From Litoreibacter arenae DSM 19593 (GTDB lineage Bacteria; Pseudomonadota; Alphaproteobacteria; Rhodobacterales; Rhodobacteraceae), in NCBI RefSeq assembly GCF_000442275.2, contig NZ_KE557314.1:651085-715084 (forward strand): a stretch of 64,000 bases of DNA, read 5' to 3'. Positions within the stretch are counted from its first letter, which is position 1. Every line of letters starts with the position of its first letter. The translations under genes and the position numbers were made by a program. Below, piece after piece: positions 35,319 to 44,178 of this stretch. Under the pieces are notes generated by a model. It was not told where the DNA came from, ran no database searches, and saw only the letters and a list, made by a program, of their open reading frames with translations.

Positions 35319-36638
35319 ATGCTGAGCCGGTCCTTTGCAACAAGTCCGGTCATGTCCCGCCCAAGCGCTCCAATTCACAAGCTGTCGCCCATGGTGCTGC
35401 TCTACCTCGCCGCAGTGGCCCTTCCCGTGCGCTATCACATCGGGTCGATCCAGATGACCGGTCTGCGCACCTTCCTTGCGCTGGTCTTCATCCCGCTGCT
35501 GGTTCTGTATTGCCGCAATCGCCCCGCCAAAGGCATGTCCATCGACCTTTTGTTCATGCTGTTCGTGTGTTGGGGTGCAGTGGCGTTCTCGCAAACCTCG
35601 CCCAATCACATGCTGGAAAACGGCGGCGCGTTGATGCTGGAATTGCTTGGCGGCTTCCTGATCGCGCGCTTGTTCGTGCGGACGGCAGAGGACTTCCACG
35701 AGGTCATCAAAGCCACCCTGATCATCGTGACCCTGTCCCTGCCTCTGGCCATCTTCGAGAGCCTGACCGGACAGCCTCCTCTGATCGCAGCGATCAACGC
35801 AATGCCGGGCGTAAACTCCGTCGCCTCTGTGTCTATCCCCCCACGTTTGGGTCTGGAGCGGGTGCAGGCGCTGTTCGCCCACCCGATCCACTACGGCCTG
35901 TTCGGCTCTACCCTGACCGCGCTCGTCTTCGTCGGAACGGCGGGGCGCTGGTCCCTACCCCTTCGCGCAGCGGGACTGTCCGCCGGTGTCTTCGCCAGCT
36001 TCCTTGCGCTCTCAAGCGGGGCATTCCTGTCGGTCCTGCTGCAACTGTTCCTGATCCTCTGGGCGCTGAACCTGCCGCGCTGGCGCTATCGCTGGCTGGC
36101 CCTCGCGGCCCTCGCAATCGCCGCCTATATTGCCGTCGACCTGATCTCCAACCGCACGCCGGTGCGGGTCTTCTTCAGCTACGCCACCTTCTCGGCGCAC
36201 AATGCCTATTGGCGCGGGATCATCTTCGAATGGGGCATGGTTAACGTCTGGCAAAACCCGATCTTCGGCATCGGCCTGAACGACTGGGTGCGGCCCGATT
36301 TCATGCTCTCCGGCAGCATGGACAATTTCTGGCTGGTGCTGGCCGTGCGCTACGGGCTGCCGGGGTTCGCGCTATTCGCCTTGGCCTACCTTTCGGGCCT
36401 GTTCAGGGTCGCTTTCGCGCCCCTTCCGCCGGAACTGCAAGCCATGCGCAGGGCGTGGGTCATCTGCTTCGCGGGCCTCACTTTCACGCTATGCACGGTC
36501 CATATCTGGACGTCGATCTTTTCCTACGTGTTCTTCCTGTTCGGCGCGGGTCTATGGCTGCTGGCCCCCGTGCCAGAACCCGCGAGACCAAAACGTGAAG
36601 CCCCCCGCTTCACACGCTTTCCGGCGGTGCCCGCATGA
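35319..36638 (+). CDS. O-antigen ligase/polymerase-like membrane protein (Wzy role)
   Basis: A 439-residue protein with about twelve hydrophobic helices and a periplasmic loop between the later ones. The loop holds the pattern SAHNAYWRGIIFEWGMVNV and GIGLNDWVRP typical of the Wzy_C/O-antigen ligase superfamily. Position beside flippase, Wzz and initiating transferase genes suggests it polymerises repeat units. Start could be 35319 or 35352; neither has a strong ribosome site. It overlaps the GT2 gene by ATGA. Confidence 0.83.
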   Translation: MLSRSFATSPVMSRPSAPIHKLSPMVLLYLAAVALPVRYHIGSIQMTGLRTFLALVFIPLLVLYCRNRPAKGMSIDLLFMLFVCWGAVAFSQTSPNHMLENGGALMLELLGGFLIARLFVRTAEDFHEVIKATLIIVTLSLPLAIFESLTGQPPLIAAINAMPGVNSVASVSIPPRLGLERVQALFAHPIHYGLFGSTLTALVFVGTAGRWSLPLRAAGLSAGVFASFLALSSGAFLSVLLQLFLILWALNLPRWRYRWLALAALAIAAYIAVDLISNRTPVRVFFSYATFSAHNAYWRGIIFEWGMVNVWQNPIFGIGLNDWVRPDFMLSGSMDNFWLVLAVRYGLPGFALFALAYLSGLFRVAFAPLPPELQAMRRAWVICFAGLTFTLCTVHIWTSIFSYVFFLFGAGLWLLAPVPEPARPKREAPRFTRFPAVPA

Positions 36639-37606
36639 GCGCGCGCATGGGGTGTGTCATCGTCACCTACAACTCGACCGAGCATATCATGGACTGTCTC
36701 GACAGCCTCGCAGCCGCAAACAATGTCGCGCTTAGGGTCGTTGTGGTGGACAATGCCTCCACCGACAGCTCTGCACGGGTCGTGCAAAACTGGGCCGCGC
36801 GGCATGAACTAGATCTGCGCCTGATTCAGGCACCCACAAATGGCGGCTTCGCGGCGGGCGTCAATCTGGGTCTGCGGGCGCTTATGCTGGACGACACTCT
36901 GGACCGGTTCTGGATCTTGAACCCCGACTGCACCGCGCCCCCCGGCACACCTGCCGCCTTGGCAAATGCACCGCTGCCGTTTTCCCTGCTGGGCTGTCGC
37001 ATCGCCTATGCCAAGCCCAGTTCGCAAATCCAGATCGACGGCGGGCGGATCAACCGCTGGACCGGCGCGACGCATAACCTCAACATCGGCAAGGACGCAG
37101 ACGAAACCGCGCTCCCAAAAGGCGAAGACCTCGACTTCATCTCCGGCGCCAGCATGGTCGCGTCGCGCGCCTTTCTGGAACATGCGGGCCTCATGCCCGA
37201 GCAATATTTCCTCTATTACGAGGAGGTCGACTGGGCGCAGCGACGCGGCCACCTTCCGCTGGCCATCTGTGAAAACGCCCATGTCTATCACAGCGCCGGT
37301 GCCTCCATCGGCTCGCCCACGCTCGACCGTGGACCGTCGCCGGTTTCGGCCTATTTCAAACATCGCGCGAGGATGATGTATATGGCCGCGCACCACCCTT
37401 GGCGGCTTCCGGTCGCCTATGCGTTCGGCTGGGGGAAGGTGTTGCAACACCTCTGCCGCCGTCAGCACGCGCCGGTTCCCGCGACGCTCAGGGCGTTGCA
37501 TATGCTCAAGCCAAACCAAGCGGTCAGTGCTGCAATATCCCCGGCCCCGACACGAAGTCCCGAAGCCGCGCTGCCAGACCGTCATAACGCGGATTGCGCT
37601 CCGTAG
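36635..37606 (+). CDS. GT2-family glycosyltransferase
   Basis: A 323-residue enzyme with GT-A fold: VIVTYNSTEHIMDCLDSL, VVDNASTDSS, the DxD-like LNPDCTAPPG, and EQYFLYYEEVDWAQR with the ED-like catalytic region. Similar to rhamnosyltransferase-type GT2 enzymes. The C-terminal about 27 residues overlap the convergent PssE-like gene by 83 bases, and this tail (PAPTRSPEAALPDRH) looks non-family, so the natural end may have been earlier. Confidence 0.87.
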   Translation: MSARMGCVIVTYNSTEHIMDCLDSLAAANNVALRVVVVDNASTDSSARVVQNWAARHELDLRLIQAPTNGGFAAGVNLGLRALMLDDTLDRFWILNPDCTAPPGTPAALANAPLPFSLLGCRIAYAKPSSQIQIDGGRINRWTGATHNLNIGKDADETALPKGEDLDFISGASMVASRAFLEHAGLMPEQYFLYYEEVDWAQRRGHLPLAICENAHVYHSAGASIGSPTLDRGPSPVSAYFKHRARMMYMAAHHPWRLPVAYAFGWGKVLQHLCRRQHAPVPATLRALHMLKPNQAVSAAISPAPTRSPEAALPDRHNADCAP

Positions 37607-38006
37607 TTGGCTCCTCGATGCCGTGCGCCAACAGGTTGTCAAGCTCATCGACCTCCCAAGCAACCCGCAACCCGGCACGATCCTTGAATGCGGCAGCCGT
37701 GGCTAGCTGGTGGTCGTTGCGATGCTCCCCCAACTTGGCCCGACGCGGGAGCAGGATAAGCGGGCGCGACGCGCTTTTTGCCGCCAAGATAGACCCTATT
37801 CCCGCGTGAGACACGATCACCCGAGCCTCATTCACAAAGGCCTCGAACTGGGGCGCGGACAGCGACCGGTAGCTTTCCATCCCGTGCCAGTCGGCCGTAT
37901 CGCCGGTTTGCAACACCACGCGCTCCCCGCTGCGCTGACTGTAGCCGATCATATGGTCAATCAATCTGGGAAACGGCAATTGCGTTCCAACGGTCACGAA
38001 AATCAT
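37524..38006 (-). CDS. PssE/Alg13-like glycosyltransferase catalytic half
   Basis: A 160-residue protein equivalent to the C-terminal half of family-28 GT-B enzymes. MIFVTVGTQLPFPRLID, VVLQTGDTAD and VIVSHAGIGSIL with LPRRAKLGEHRNDHQ are the donor-binding blocks. It needs the PssD/Alg14-like membrane anchor encoded just upstream; the two overlap by ATGA. Together they should form one glycosyltransferase of polymer synthesis, as in rhizobial and streptococcal systems. Confidence 0.88.
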   Translation of the reverse strand: MIFVTVGTQLPFPRLIDHMIGYSQRSGERVVLQTGDTADWHGMESYRSLSAPQFEAFVNEARVIVSHAGIGSILAAKSASRPLILLPRRAKLGEHRNDHQLATAAAFKDRAGLRVAWEVDELDNLLAHGIEEPTTERNPRYDGLAARLRDFVSGPGILQH

Positions 38007-38434
38007 AGCACCGACCCCGCGTAGATTGCGCCCGTACGCTCCGACACCGCTGGCCACTGGGTCATCCACAAATCGGCAAACCGGCGTGTCAGCCTACCTG
38101 ACAGCGACATACGCTCCGCATTGGCGATCGAATCGATCCAGACGGTCCGGCAGCCGTGCAACTTGGCGACGATCAGCACGAAGGCACCCGGTGCGGCACC
38201 TGTCGAGACAACTAGGTCGGGGCGGACCTGCCGCACCATTCGCCATGCCGCGCGCAGCCCGACCAAGAGCCGCAGCGGCGTGCGTAGATTACAATCCGGC
38301 AACGGCAATACACCGGTTTCGCCGACATCGGCCGCGCAGGCGAACACCACCTCCGACCCTTCAAGTGCGCCGTAGAGCAGACGCAACTGTTGCCAATGCC
38401 CGCCGCCAGAGGACGCCGCCAGAACCCGCGTCAT
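38003..38434 (-). CDS. PssD/Alg14-like membrane-anchoring half glycosyltransferase
   Basis: A 143-residue protein: VLAASSGGGHWQQLRLL at the N-terminus, RPDLVVSTGAAPGAFVLI and VWIDSIANAERMSLSGR are the Alg14/PssD blocks. It recruits PssE to the membrane and binds acceptor. The start at 38434 overlaps the upstream initiating transferase stop (ATGA), and its own stop overlaps PssE (ATGA): three genes form one coupled unit. Confidence 0.88.
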   Translation of the reverse strand: MTRVLAASSGGGHWQQLRLLYGALEGSEVVFACAADVGETGVLPLPDCNLRTPLRLLVGLRAAWRMVRQVRPDLVVSTGAAPGAFVLIVAKLHGCRTVWIDSIANAERMSLSGRLTRRFADLWMTQWPAVSERTGAIYAGSVL

Positions 38435-39126
38435 TGACCCGTCCCCCACAGCACCACACCGACTGTCCGGCCGATCAGCGACAGGTCATAACGCAGCCCT
38501 TTCTCGCGCTCATACATGGCGTCGTATTTCGCCCGCGCAGTAAAGCTTTCTTCGTTGCGCCCGAACACCTGCCAGGGGCCGGTAAGGCCAGGCCGCAGTC
38601 GAAAATACGCGGCCCCCGGATACAGAATCGCCTGCTCCTGCAACATCGGACGCGGCCCAACGAGCGACATGTCACCGCGCACCACATTCCAAAGCTGGGG
38701 AAGCTCGTCCAAGGACAGCTTCCGCAGCACCTTCCCCGCAAAGGTTATCCTTGGGTCGCGGCGCAGCTTCTGGCTCCGCTGCCATTCCATCGCGGCGTTC
38801 GGATCGTCCATCAGAAGCTCGCTCAGATGCCGCTCCGCATTGACGCGCATACTTCTCAGTTTGAACATGCGGAACACCTGACCATGCCGCCCGACCCGAG
38901 GCTGGGAATAAAAGGCAGGCCCGCCGTCCAGCTTCGCGAGAACCGCGCCCAACGCAATCAACGGCAGCGACACAGGCGCGGTCATCAGCACCAGCGCGAG
39001 GTCCAGCCTGCGTTTCCAGATCGGGTCATAAATCTGCCAATCGCGCGACATGCCGGGTGCTTTGACATCCGGCATCACGTCCACAGAATGCGGCGCGGCA
39101 AATACGTTACTGGATCGGGTTGTCAT
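38431..39126 (-). CDS. Undecaprenyl-phosphate sugar-1-phosphate transferase (ExoY/WbaP type)
   Basis: A 231-residue enzyme starting repeat-unit synthesis by moving sugar-1-phosphate to undecaprenyl phosphate. Motifs: KRRLDLALVLMTAPVSLPLI membrane hairpin, MFKLRSMRVNAE, LRKLSLDELPQLWNVVRGD, LVGPRP and RPGLTGPWQVFGR. The compact length without extra N-terminal helices is ExoY-like. First gene of the PssD-PssE unit; divergent from the Wzz-like gene over about 120 AT-rich bases. Confidence 0.93.
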   Translation of the reverse strand: MTTRSSNVFAAPHSVDVMPDVKAPGMSRDWQIYDPIWKRRLDLALVLMTAPVSLPLIALGAVLAKLDGGPAFYSQPRVGRHGQVFRMFKLRSMRVNAERHLSELLMDDPNAAMEWQRSQKLRRDPRITFAGKVLRKLSLDELPQLWNVVRGDMSLVGPRPMLQEQAILYPGAAYFRLRPGLTGPWQVFGRNEESFTARAKYDAMYEREKGLRYDLSLIGRTVGVVLWGTGQ

Positions 39127-39248
39127 GGGCTCATCCGTCTTCTGAAACTGTCTGGTCGCAGAAGAACTGAGATGAATTAATTATGTCTTAAGTTTTCAAA
39201 GGTCTGAATGTGCAGGGATTTTAGAGACTATTAGAGTAGGAAACGAGA

Positions 39249-40349
39249 ATGCTGGATTGGGGATACTGGCGATGGCAGGCGGCACGAAACCTGCCGCTCT
39301 TCGTCATCATAGTGGTCACGATCACGGCTGTCGGATGGACTGCGATCAACGCGATTCCGCCTGAGCACACGGTATCTTCACGCATCATTCTGGAGCGGTC
39401 TCTTGGCTTGGGCGGGGCACCGAAAGCCCAGCGAAGCGCCGAAGAGGTGCAGCATCTGCAACTAATTCTGCACGAGCTGGGCGTCGTCGGACAATCCCCT
39501 GACACGCCGGTCGAATTCAAGATCGAATCGAGCCGCGACAAGCCGACATATCTTTCGATCTCCTCCACGCAATCCAGTGCAGTGGCCGCCCTGACCGCCG
39601 TTCGGGCCGCCGAAACCGCCGTGATCGAGCAGGGTGAAAAAACGCGGCGCGACGGCACTCTGTCCGCTTTGACCAACCAGATTTCGCGACACGAGACGTC
39701 TCTAACACAGGCAAACAAGGCCCTCGCAGCTCATGAAAGCCAGCCTTTAACAGGCTCTGAGCAGGGCCTTGAACGTCAGGCGGACCAACTTCGCGCCCGA
39801 ATAGAGCGTGGGCCGGTCGAAGACGCGGCCATCACCAAGTTGCGGATTGATCTCGCAGTCGCGCAAAGCATCTATTCGGACACGCACCCCAAACTCCGCC
39901 AGTTGCGCGACCGCCTGTCCCGACAGCCCGAGGCAGCGGGCGACGATTGGCACGCACAATTGCAAAGCCAGCTTGACCGCACACTTGCCGCCCTGACCGA
40001 CCTGCGGTCCTACCAAGCCACCGCTTCCCGACTTGAAGGTGAGGTCACCACAGCCACCTCCGCCTTGCGCGAAGCGCAAGACGCGTTGGTTGCGGCACAG
40101 CTTGCGCAGGATGCCAACAGGATCAACCTGCGCGTCGTCGAGAACGCAGCCCTCGACAGCGCAGACCCGCGAAAGGCGCGTCTGGCTATGCTTCTTGGCA
40201 CGCTGCTTGCCGCCGTTCTGGCGGCCGTCGCTGGCATCTGGCTGCGCGTCAGAATCGACCCGCGCGTCAGGCGTCCCCGCGACATGCGTAACGCGCTAGG
40301 ATTGACCCCTTTCGCCACCCTTCCCGATCTCGGGCCAAGCCTCGGTTAG
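39249..40349 (+). CDS. Wzz-like chain-length/export protein
   Basis: A 366-residue protein with two membrane helices (about 15-35, LFVIIVVTITAVGWTAI; and about 312-335, MLLGTLLAAVLAAVAGIWL) flanking a long coiled-coil periplasmic segment. This is the polysaccharide co-polymerase layout. The domain is clipped before any kinase, which lies in the next gene ten bases on. AGGAAACGAG precedes the ATG. Controls polymer length and export with the CpsD-like protein. Confidence 0.85.
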   Translation: MLDWGYWRWQAARNLPLFVIIVVTITAVGWTAINAIPPEHTVSSRIILERSLGLGGAPKAQRSAEEVQHLQLILHELGVVGQSPDTPVEFKIESSRDKPTYLSISSTQSSAVAALTAVRAAETAVIEQGEKTRRDGTLSALTNQISRHETSLTQANKALAAHESQPLTGSEQGLERQADQLRARIERGPVEDAAITKLRIDLAVAQSIYSDTHPKLRQLRDRLSRQPEAAGDDWHAQLQSQLDRTLAALTDLRSYQATASRLEGEVTTATSALREAQDALVAAQLAQDANRINLRVVENAALDSADPRKARLAMLLGTLLAAVLAAVAGIWLRVRIDPRVRRPRDMRNALGLTPFATLPDLGPSLG

Positions 40350-40358
40350 GAGCGCTAG

Positions 40359-41144
40359 ATGGAACAAATCACCAATACAGACACTCTTCTGCGCACCGCG
40401 CAGGAAGAGCAAACCGCGCTTCAGGCAGAGCCACGTCCGCTGGACCCCGCCGATAGTTGGGCCCGCCTCACCGAGGCGCAACTGGACCCCGTTGTGCTGA
40501 AACGCCATCACATCCAGACGACCCAACCGGGCCCGTCCGCAGCCCCCTACGACCGGCTTCGCACCCGCCTGCTGAGCCATATGCGCGCCGCTGGTCACCG
40601 TCGCGTCGCCATCACCGCGCCGACCCAAGGGTGCGGAAGTTCCACGATCACAGCGAATCTGGCCCTCAGTCTGGCGCGGCAAAGCGACCTTCGGGTCATG
40701 GTCCTGGACTTCAACCTGCGAAATCCGAAACTGATCCACATTTTTGGCTTGTCGGAAGCTGGCCCCCGCTTCTCGGTGCTCACCGGCCAGCGGCGCAACT
40801 TCGACAGCACCTGCTTGCGGGTCGATGAAAATCTCGGCCTCAGCCTGAACGCCACCGCGCTTGACGACGCAGCGGAACGTCTTGCCCACGGGCGCACCGC
40901 CAACCTGCTGGACCGCATCGAGCGCGACTTCGCGCCAGACATCATGCTGTTTGATCTGGCCGCCCTCGGTCCCGCTGACGATGCCATCGCAGCACTTCCC
41001 TTGGTCGATTGCGCCTTGCTGGTGGCGCGGGCGGACAAATCCACAACGCGCGAGATTGACGACGCCGAGCACATGGTGGCCGAAAACACCACTTGTCTGG
41101 GCGTGGTCCTTAACGGCTGCCGCTTTGCGGGGTCCGATGTCTGA
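40359..41144 (+). CDS. CpsD/Wzc-C-like P-loop protein with degenerate Walker A
   Basis: A 261-residue protein of the bacterial tyrosine-kinase-like ATPase family. After an N-terminal about 60-residue linker come PYDRLRTRLLSHM, the P-loop region ITAPTQGCGSSTITAN (GCGSST at 91-96), VMVLDFNLRNP and the Walker B-like IMLFDLAAL. The lysine of the usual GxGKS/T is a serine, the Walker A' aspartate (LDxDxR) is asparagine, and no terminal Tyr cluster is seen. It may bind or signal without hydrolysis, pairing with the Wzz-like membrane partner. Confidence 0.82.
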   Translation: MEQITNTDTLLRTAQEEQTALQAEPRPLDPADSWARLTEAQLDPVVLKRHHIQTTQPGPSAAPYDRLRTRLLSHMRAAGHRRVAITAPTQGCGSSTITANLALSLARQSDLRVMVLDFNLRNPKLIHIFGLSEAGPRFSVLTGQRRNFDSTCLRVDENLGLSLNATALDDAAERLAHGRTANLLDRIERDFAPDIMLFDLAALGPADDAIAALPLVDCALLVARADKSTTREIDDAEHMVAENTTCLGVVLNGCRFAGSDV

Positions 41145-41709
41145 CACAAGCCTCACCGCCGGAACGTTGGCGCATAAAAAGACCCTAACACCGCGCGTTC
41201 GTATCTCGCGCTTCTTGTTATCAATCCTTGACCCCCGCGCCTACCTGCACGGCCTGCGACTGTTAAACCACTACAACCAAACCCACGTCATCCCGCGCCG
41301 CGCGGTGTCGTTCGGCCCGAATGCGGCGGTCAGCCCGACCTGCCAATTCGCCAACCCCGAACGCATCACGCTGGGCGCACGCGCTCATATCGGGGCCGGT
41401 TGCTGCATTTGGGCCGGCCCGAAGCTGGGCCGGATCGAGGCCGGCGACGACCTGCTTCTTGGCCCCAACGTCATGCTCACCGCCGCCAACTACCGCTTTC
41501 GAGACGGCGCACCGGTGTCTGCGCAGGCAATGGACGAGGCAAGCATCCGCATCGGCAACGACGTCTGGATCGGCGCAGGCGCGACCATTCTGCCCGGCGC
41601 GCGCATCGGTGACGGCGCGGTAATCGCGGCGGGGGCGGTGGTGACAGGTTCAATCGAAGCAGGCGAGATCTTCGCAGGCATTCCGGCCCGCAAAGTAGGT
41701 CAGCGTTGA
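41137..41709 (+). CDS. Hexapeptide acyltransferase (WcaF/NodL-like)
   Basis: A 190-residue beta-helix acyltransferase. Repeats: ITLGARAHIGAGCCIWAG, LLLGPNVMLTAANYRF, IRIGNDVWIGAGATILPG and [15 protein letters not shown], closing IFAGIPARKVG. This is the WcaF/colanic-acid type layout. The ATG at 41137 lies eight bases inside the CpsD-like gene. Acetylates a polysaccharide sugar, by inference. Confidence 0.88.
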   Translation: MSDTSLTAGTLAHKKTLTPRVRISRFLLSILDPRAYLHGLRLLNHYNQTHVIPRRAVSFGPNAAVSPTCQFANPERITLGARAHIGAGCCIWAGPKLGRIEAGDDLLLGPNVMLTAANYRFRDGAPVSAQAMDEASIRIGNDVWIGAGATILPGARIGDGAVIAAGAVVTGSIEAGEIFAGIPARKVGQR

Positions 41710-42587
41710 TGCAACCTGCCGCCTCGGTCATCATCCCGCATCACAACGACGCGGACGCGTTGACCTCCTGCCTGCAATCGCTCGCCGCGTGTCCGGAGCG
41801 CGGACAGGTTGAAATCATCGTCGTCGACAATGGCCCGGCCACACTGACCCCTGCCTTCACCCGCTCATTTCCTGATGTCCGCTTTTTCCACCAGCTCCAA
41901 CAAGGCGCGGCCCTGGCGCGGAACACTGGCGTGCAAAAGGCGCGCGGCCACATCCTGATCTTTACCGACAGTGACTGCGTCGTCTCACCCGATTTCCTGT
42001 CCCAAGCGATCGCGGCAGGGCAGGCGCAAGACCTGACCGGCGGCGCGGTCCGGCTAAGCACCCCGCCAAATCAATCCCCCAACGCCGTGCAGGCGTTCGA
42101 GCGCGTCTTTGCCTTCAACCAAAGACACTATATCGAGGCCAAGGGCTTCTCCGTCACCGCCAATCTGGTGACGAACGCCACGGTTTTCCGCCAAGTGGGC
42201 CCCTTCCGCGGCGGGCTGTCCGAAGATTACGACTGGTGCCTTCGCGCCCGCGCCGCAGGGTTCAGCCTGCACTACCGCCCCGAAATGGTCGTCCACCACC
42301 CCTGCCGCGCGACTTGGGCGCAGCTTCAGGCCAAATGGCGCAGGATTACCGCCGAAACATACGGCCTTCATCATTCAAGGCAGCGCGGCCTGCTCCGCTG
42401 GGTCGGCCTCGCAGCCCTGATGCCGCTGTCCATCCTCGCCCACGCACCGCGCGTCTTCCGCTCTCCAGAACTCTCATCACCCGCCGAGCGTCTGGCCGCC
42501 CTCCGAACGCTCGCGCGGTTGCGACTTTGGCGTATGGCAGAAATGCTCCGGCTGATGCTGCGTCGAAAACCTGCCAACACGGGCTAG
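41709..42587 (+). CDS. GT2-family glycosyltransferase
   Basis: A 292-residue GT-A enzyme: SVIIPHHNDADALTSCLQSL, IIVVDNGPAT, the DxD motif in LIFTDSDCVVSP and RGGLSEDYDWCLRARAAG. Two possible C-terminal hydrophobic helices (LAALMPLSILAH) may anchor it. The start forms TGATG with the preceding stop. Last gene of the polysaccharide locus. Confidence 0.9.
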   Translation: MQPAASVIIPHHNDADALTSCLQSLAACPERGQVEIIVVDNGPATLTPAFTRSFPDVRFFHQLQQGAALARNTGVQKARGHILIFTDSDCVVSPDFLSQAIAAGQAQDLTGGAVRLSTPPNQSPNAVQAFERVFAFNQRHYIEAKGFSVTANLVTNATVFRQVGPFRGGLSEDYDWCLRARAAGFSLHYRPEMVVHHPCRATWAQLQAKWRRITAETYGLHHSRQRGLLRWVGLAALMPLSILAHAPRVFRSPELSSPAERLAALRTLARLRLWRMAEMLRLMLRRKPANTG

Positions 42588-42657
42588 CCCCGCAGCCTAT
42601 GGTTGAAGCCGCAGCCCGCGCCGCATAGAAGAGGGCAGTCCCAAAGCGAGCAAATCC

Positions 42658-44178
42658 ATGACCACACCCAAACCCGTCGTCCTGTGCATCCTTGACGGTT
42701 GGGGATTGTCCGATCGCACCGAAGCCAACGCACCCGTGCTGGCCGACACGCCGACCTTCGACCACCTCATGGCGACGTGCCCCCACGCCACGCTCATCAC
42801 GCACGGGCCGGATGTGGGGCTGCCAAAAGGGCAGATGGGCAACTCCGAGGTCGGGCATACCAATATCGGCGCGGGCCGTGTCGTGGCGATGGATCTGGGC
42901 CAGATTGATCTGGCGATAGAGCAAGGCACCTTTGAAAACGAAGCCGCCCTGCAAGGCTTCATCGCCAAGCTGCGCGAAACCGGCGGCACGGCGCATCTGA
43001 TGGGTGTGGCCTCCGATGGGGGCGTTCATGGCCATGTGAGCCACATCATCGCCGCCGCGAAAGCGCTGAGTTCCGCAGGAATAGACACTGTTTTGCACGC
43101 AATCACCGACGGGCGCGACGTCGCGCCTAGATCCGCGCTTGGCTATCTCGAACAGTTGCAGCGCGACCTGCCCGCCGATGTCCGCATCGCCACAGTATCC
43201 GGCCGCTACTATGCGATGGATCGCGATACACGCTGGGACCGGGTCGAACTGGCCTATAACGCCATCATGCTCGGCAAAGGGGAATCCGCAAACACCGCCA
43301 AGGCCGCGATCGAAGCCTCCTACGCCCAGGACAAAACCGACGAATTCATCCTGCCCACGGTCATCGCCGGTTACAATGGCGTCAAAGACGGCGACGGTAT
43401 CTTCTGCCTCAACTTCCGCGCCGACCGGGCGCGCGAAATCCTGTCGGCAATCGCCGATCCCGCCTTCGACGCGTTCGACGTGTCCTCCCGCCCCAAGGTG
43501 GCGGAATGCCTTGGCATGGTCGATTATTCCACGGCCCACAACGCCTTCATGACGACGGTTTTCCCGAAGCAGAAGATCACCAACACGCTCGGCGCTTGGG
43601 TCGCCAGGCACGGTCTGCGCCAGTTCCGCGTGGCCGAGACCGAGAAGTATCCGCACGTCACCTTCTTCCTGAACGGCGGCAAGGAGGTCCCGGAGGACGG
43701 CGAGGATCGCCACATGCCCAAAAGCCCCAAAGTGGCGACCTACGACATGCAGCCGGAAATGTCGGCGGACGAGGTCACCGCCGATCTGGTCGGCGCGATC
43801 AGGGAGCAATATGACCTGATCGTCGTCAACTTCGCCAACCCCGACATGGTCGGCCATACAGGTGATCTGCAAGCCGCCATTGCCGCCTGCGAGGCGGTCG
43901 ATAAGGGTCTGACACAGGCGGTTTCCGCCCTGAAAGACGTCGGCGGGGCGATGATCGTCACCGCGGACCACGGCAATTGCGAAACCATGATCGACCCCGA
44001 GACCGGCGGCCCGCACACTGCGCACACGACCAACCTCGTGCCGGTGGTACTCTTTGGCGGACCAGCGGGCGCGAAACTCAACAATGGTCGCTTGGCTGAT
44101 CTTGCCCCGACCCTGCTGGACCTGATGGGCCTACCCCAGCCGGAAGAGATGACCGGAGTGTCATTGATCCGCTCATGA
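42658..44178 (+). CDS. gpmI: 2,3-bisphosphoglycerate-independent phosphoglycerate mutase
   Basis: A 506-residue manganese enzyme of glycolysis/gluconeogenesis. The phosphoserine motif is MGNSEVGHTNIGAG, the metal sites are CILDGWGLSD and TADHGNCETM, with HAITDGRDVAP. Length is normal. Its stop overlaps the EnvC-like gene (ATGA), beginning a conserved alphaproteobacterial run gpmI-envC-ctpA-rppH. Confidence 0.97.
   Translation: MTTPKPVVLCILDGWGLSDRTEANAPVLADTPTFDHLMATCPHATLITHGPDVGLPKGQMGNSEVGHTNIGAGRVVAMDLGQIDLAIEQGTFENEAALQGFIAKLRETGGTAHLMGVASDGGVHGHVSHIIAAAKALSSAGIDTVLHAITDGRDVAPRSALGYLEQLQRDLPADVRIATVSGRYYAMDRDTRWDRVELAYNAIMLGKGESANTAKAAIEASYAQDKTDEFILPTVIAGYNGVKDGDGIFCLNFRADRAREILSAIADPAFDAFDVSSRPKVAECLGMVDYSTAHNAFMTTVFPKQKITNTLGAWVARHGLRQFRVAETEKYPHVTFFLNGGKEVPEDGEDRHMPKSPKVATYDMQPEMSADEVTADLVGAIREQYDLIVVNFANPDMVGHTGDLQAAIAACEAVDKGLTQAVSALKDVGGAMIVTADHGNCETMIDPETGGPHTAHTTNLVPVVLFGGPAGAKLNNGRLADLAPTLLDLMGLPQPEEMTGVSLIRS

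Noticed and set aside
42346-44025. Long minus-strand open frame opposite gpmI (559 codons)
   Set aside because: Shadow of gpmI with no recognisable domain or start context.
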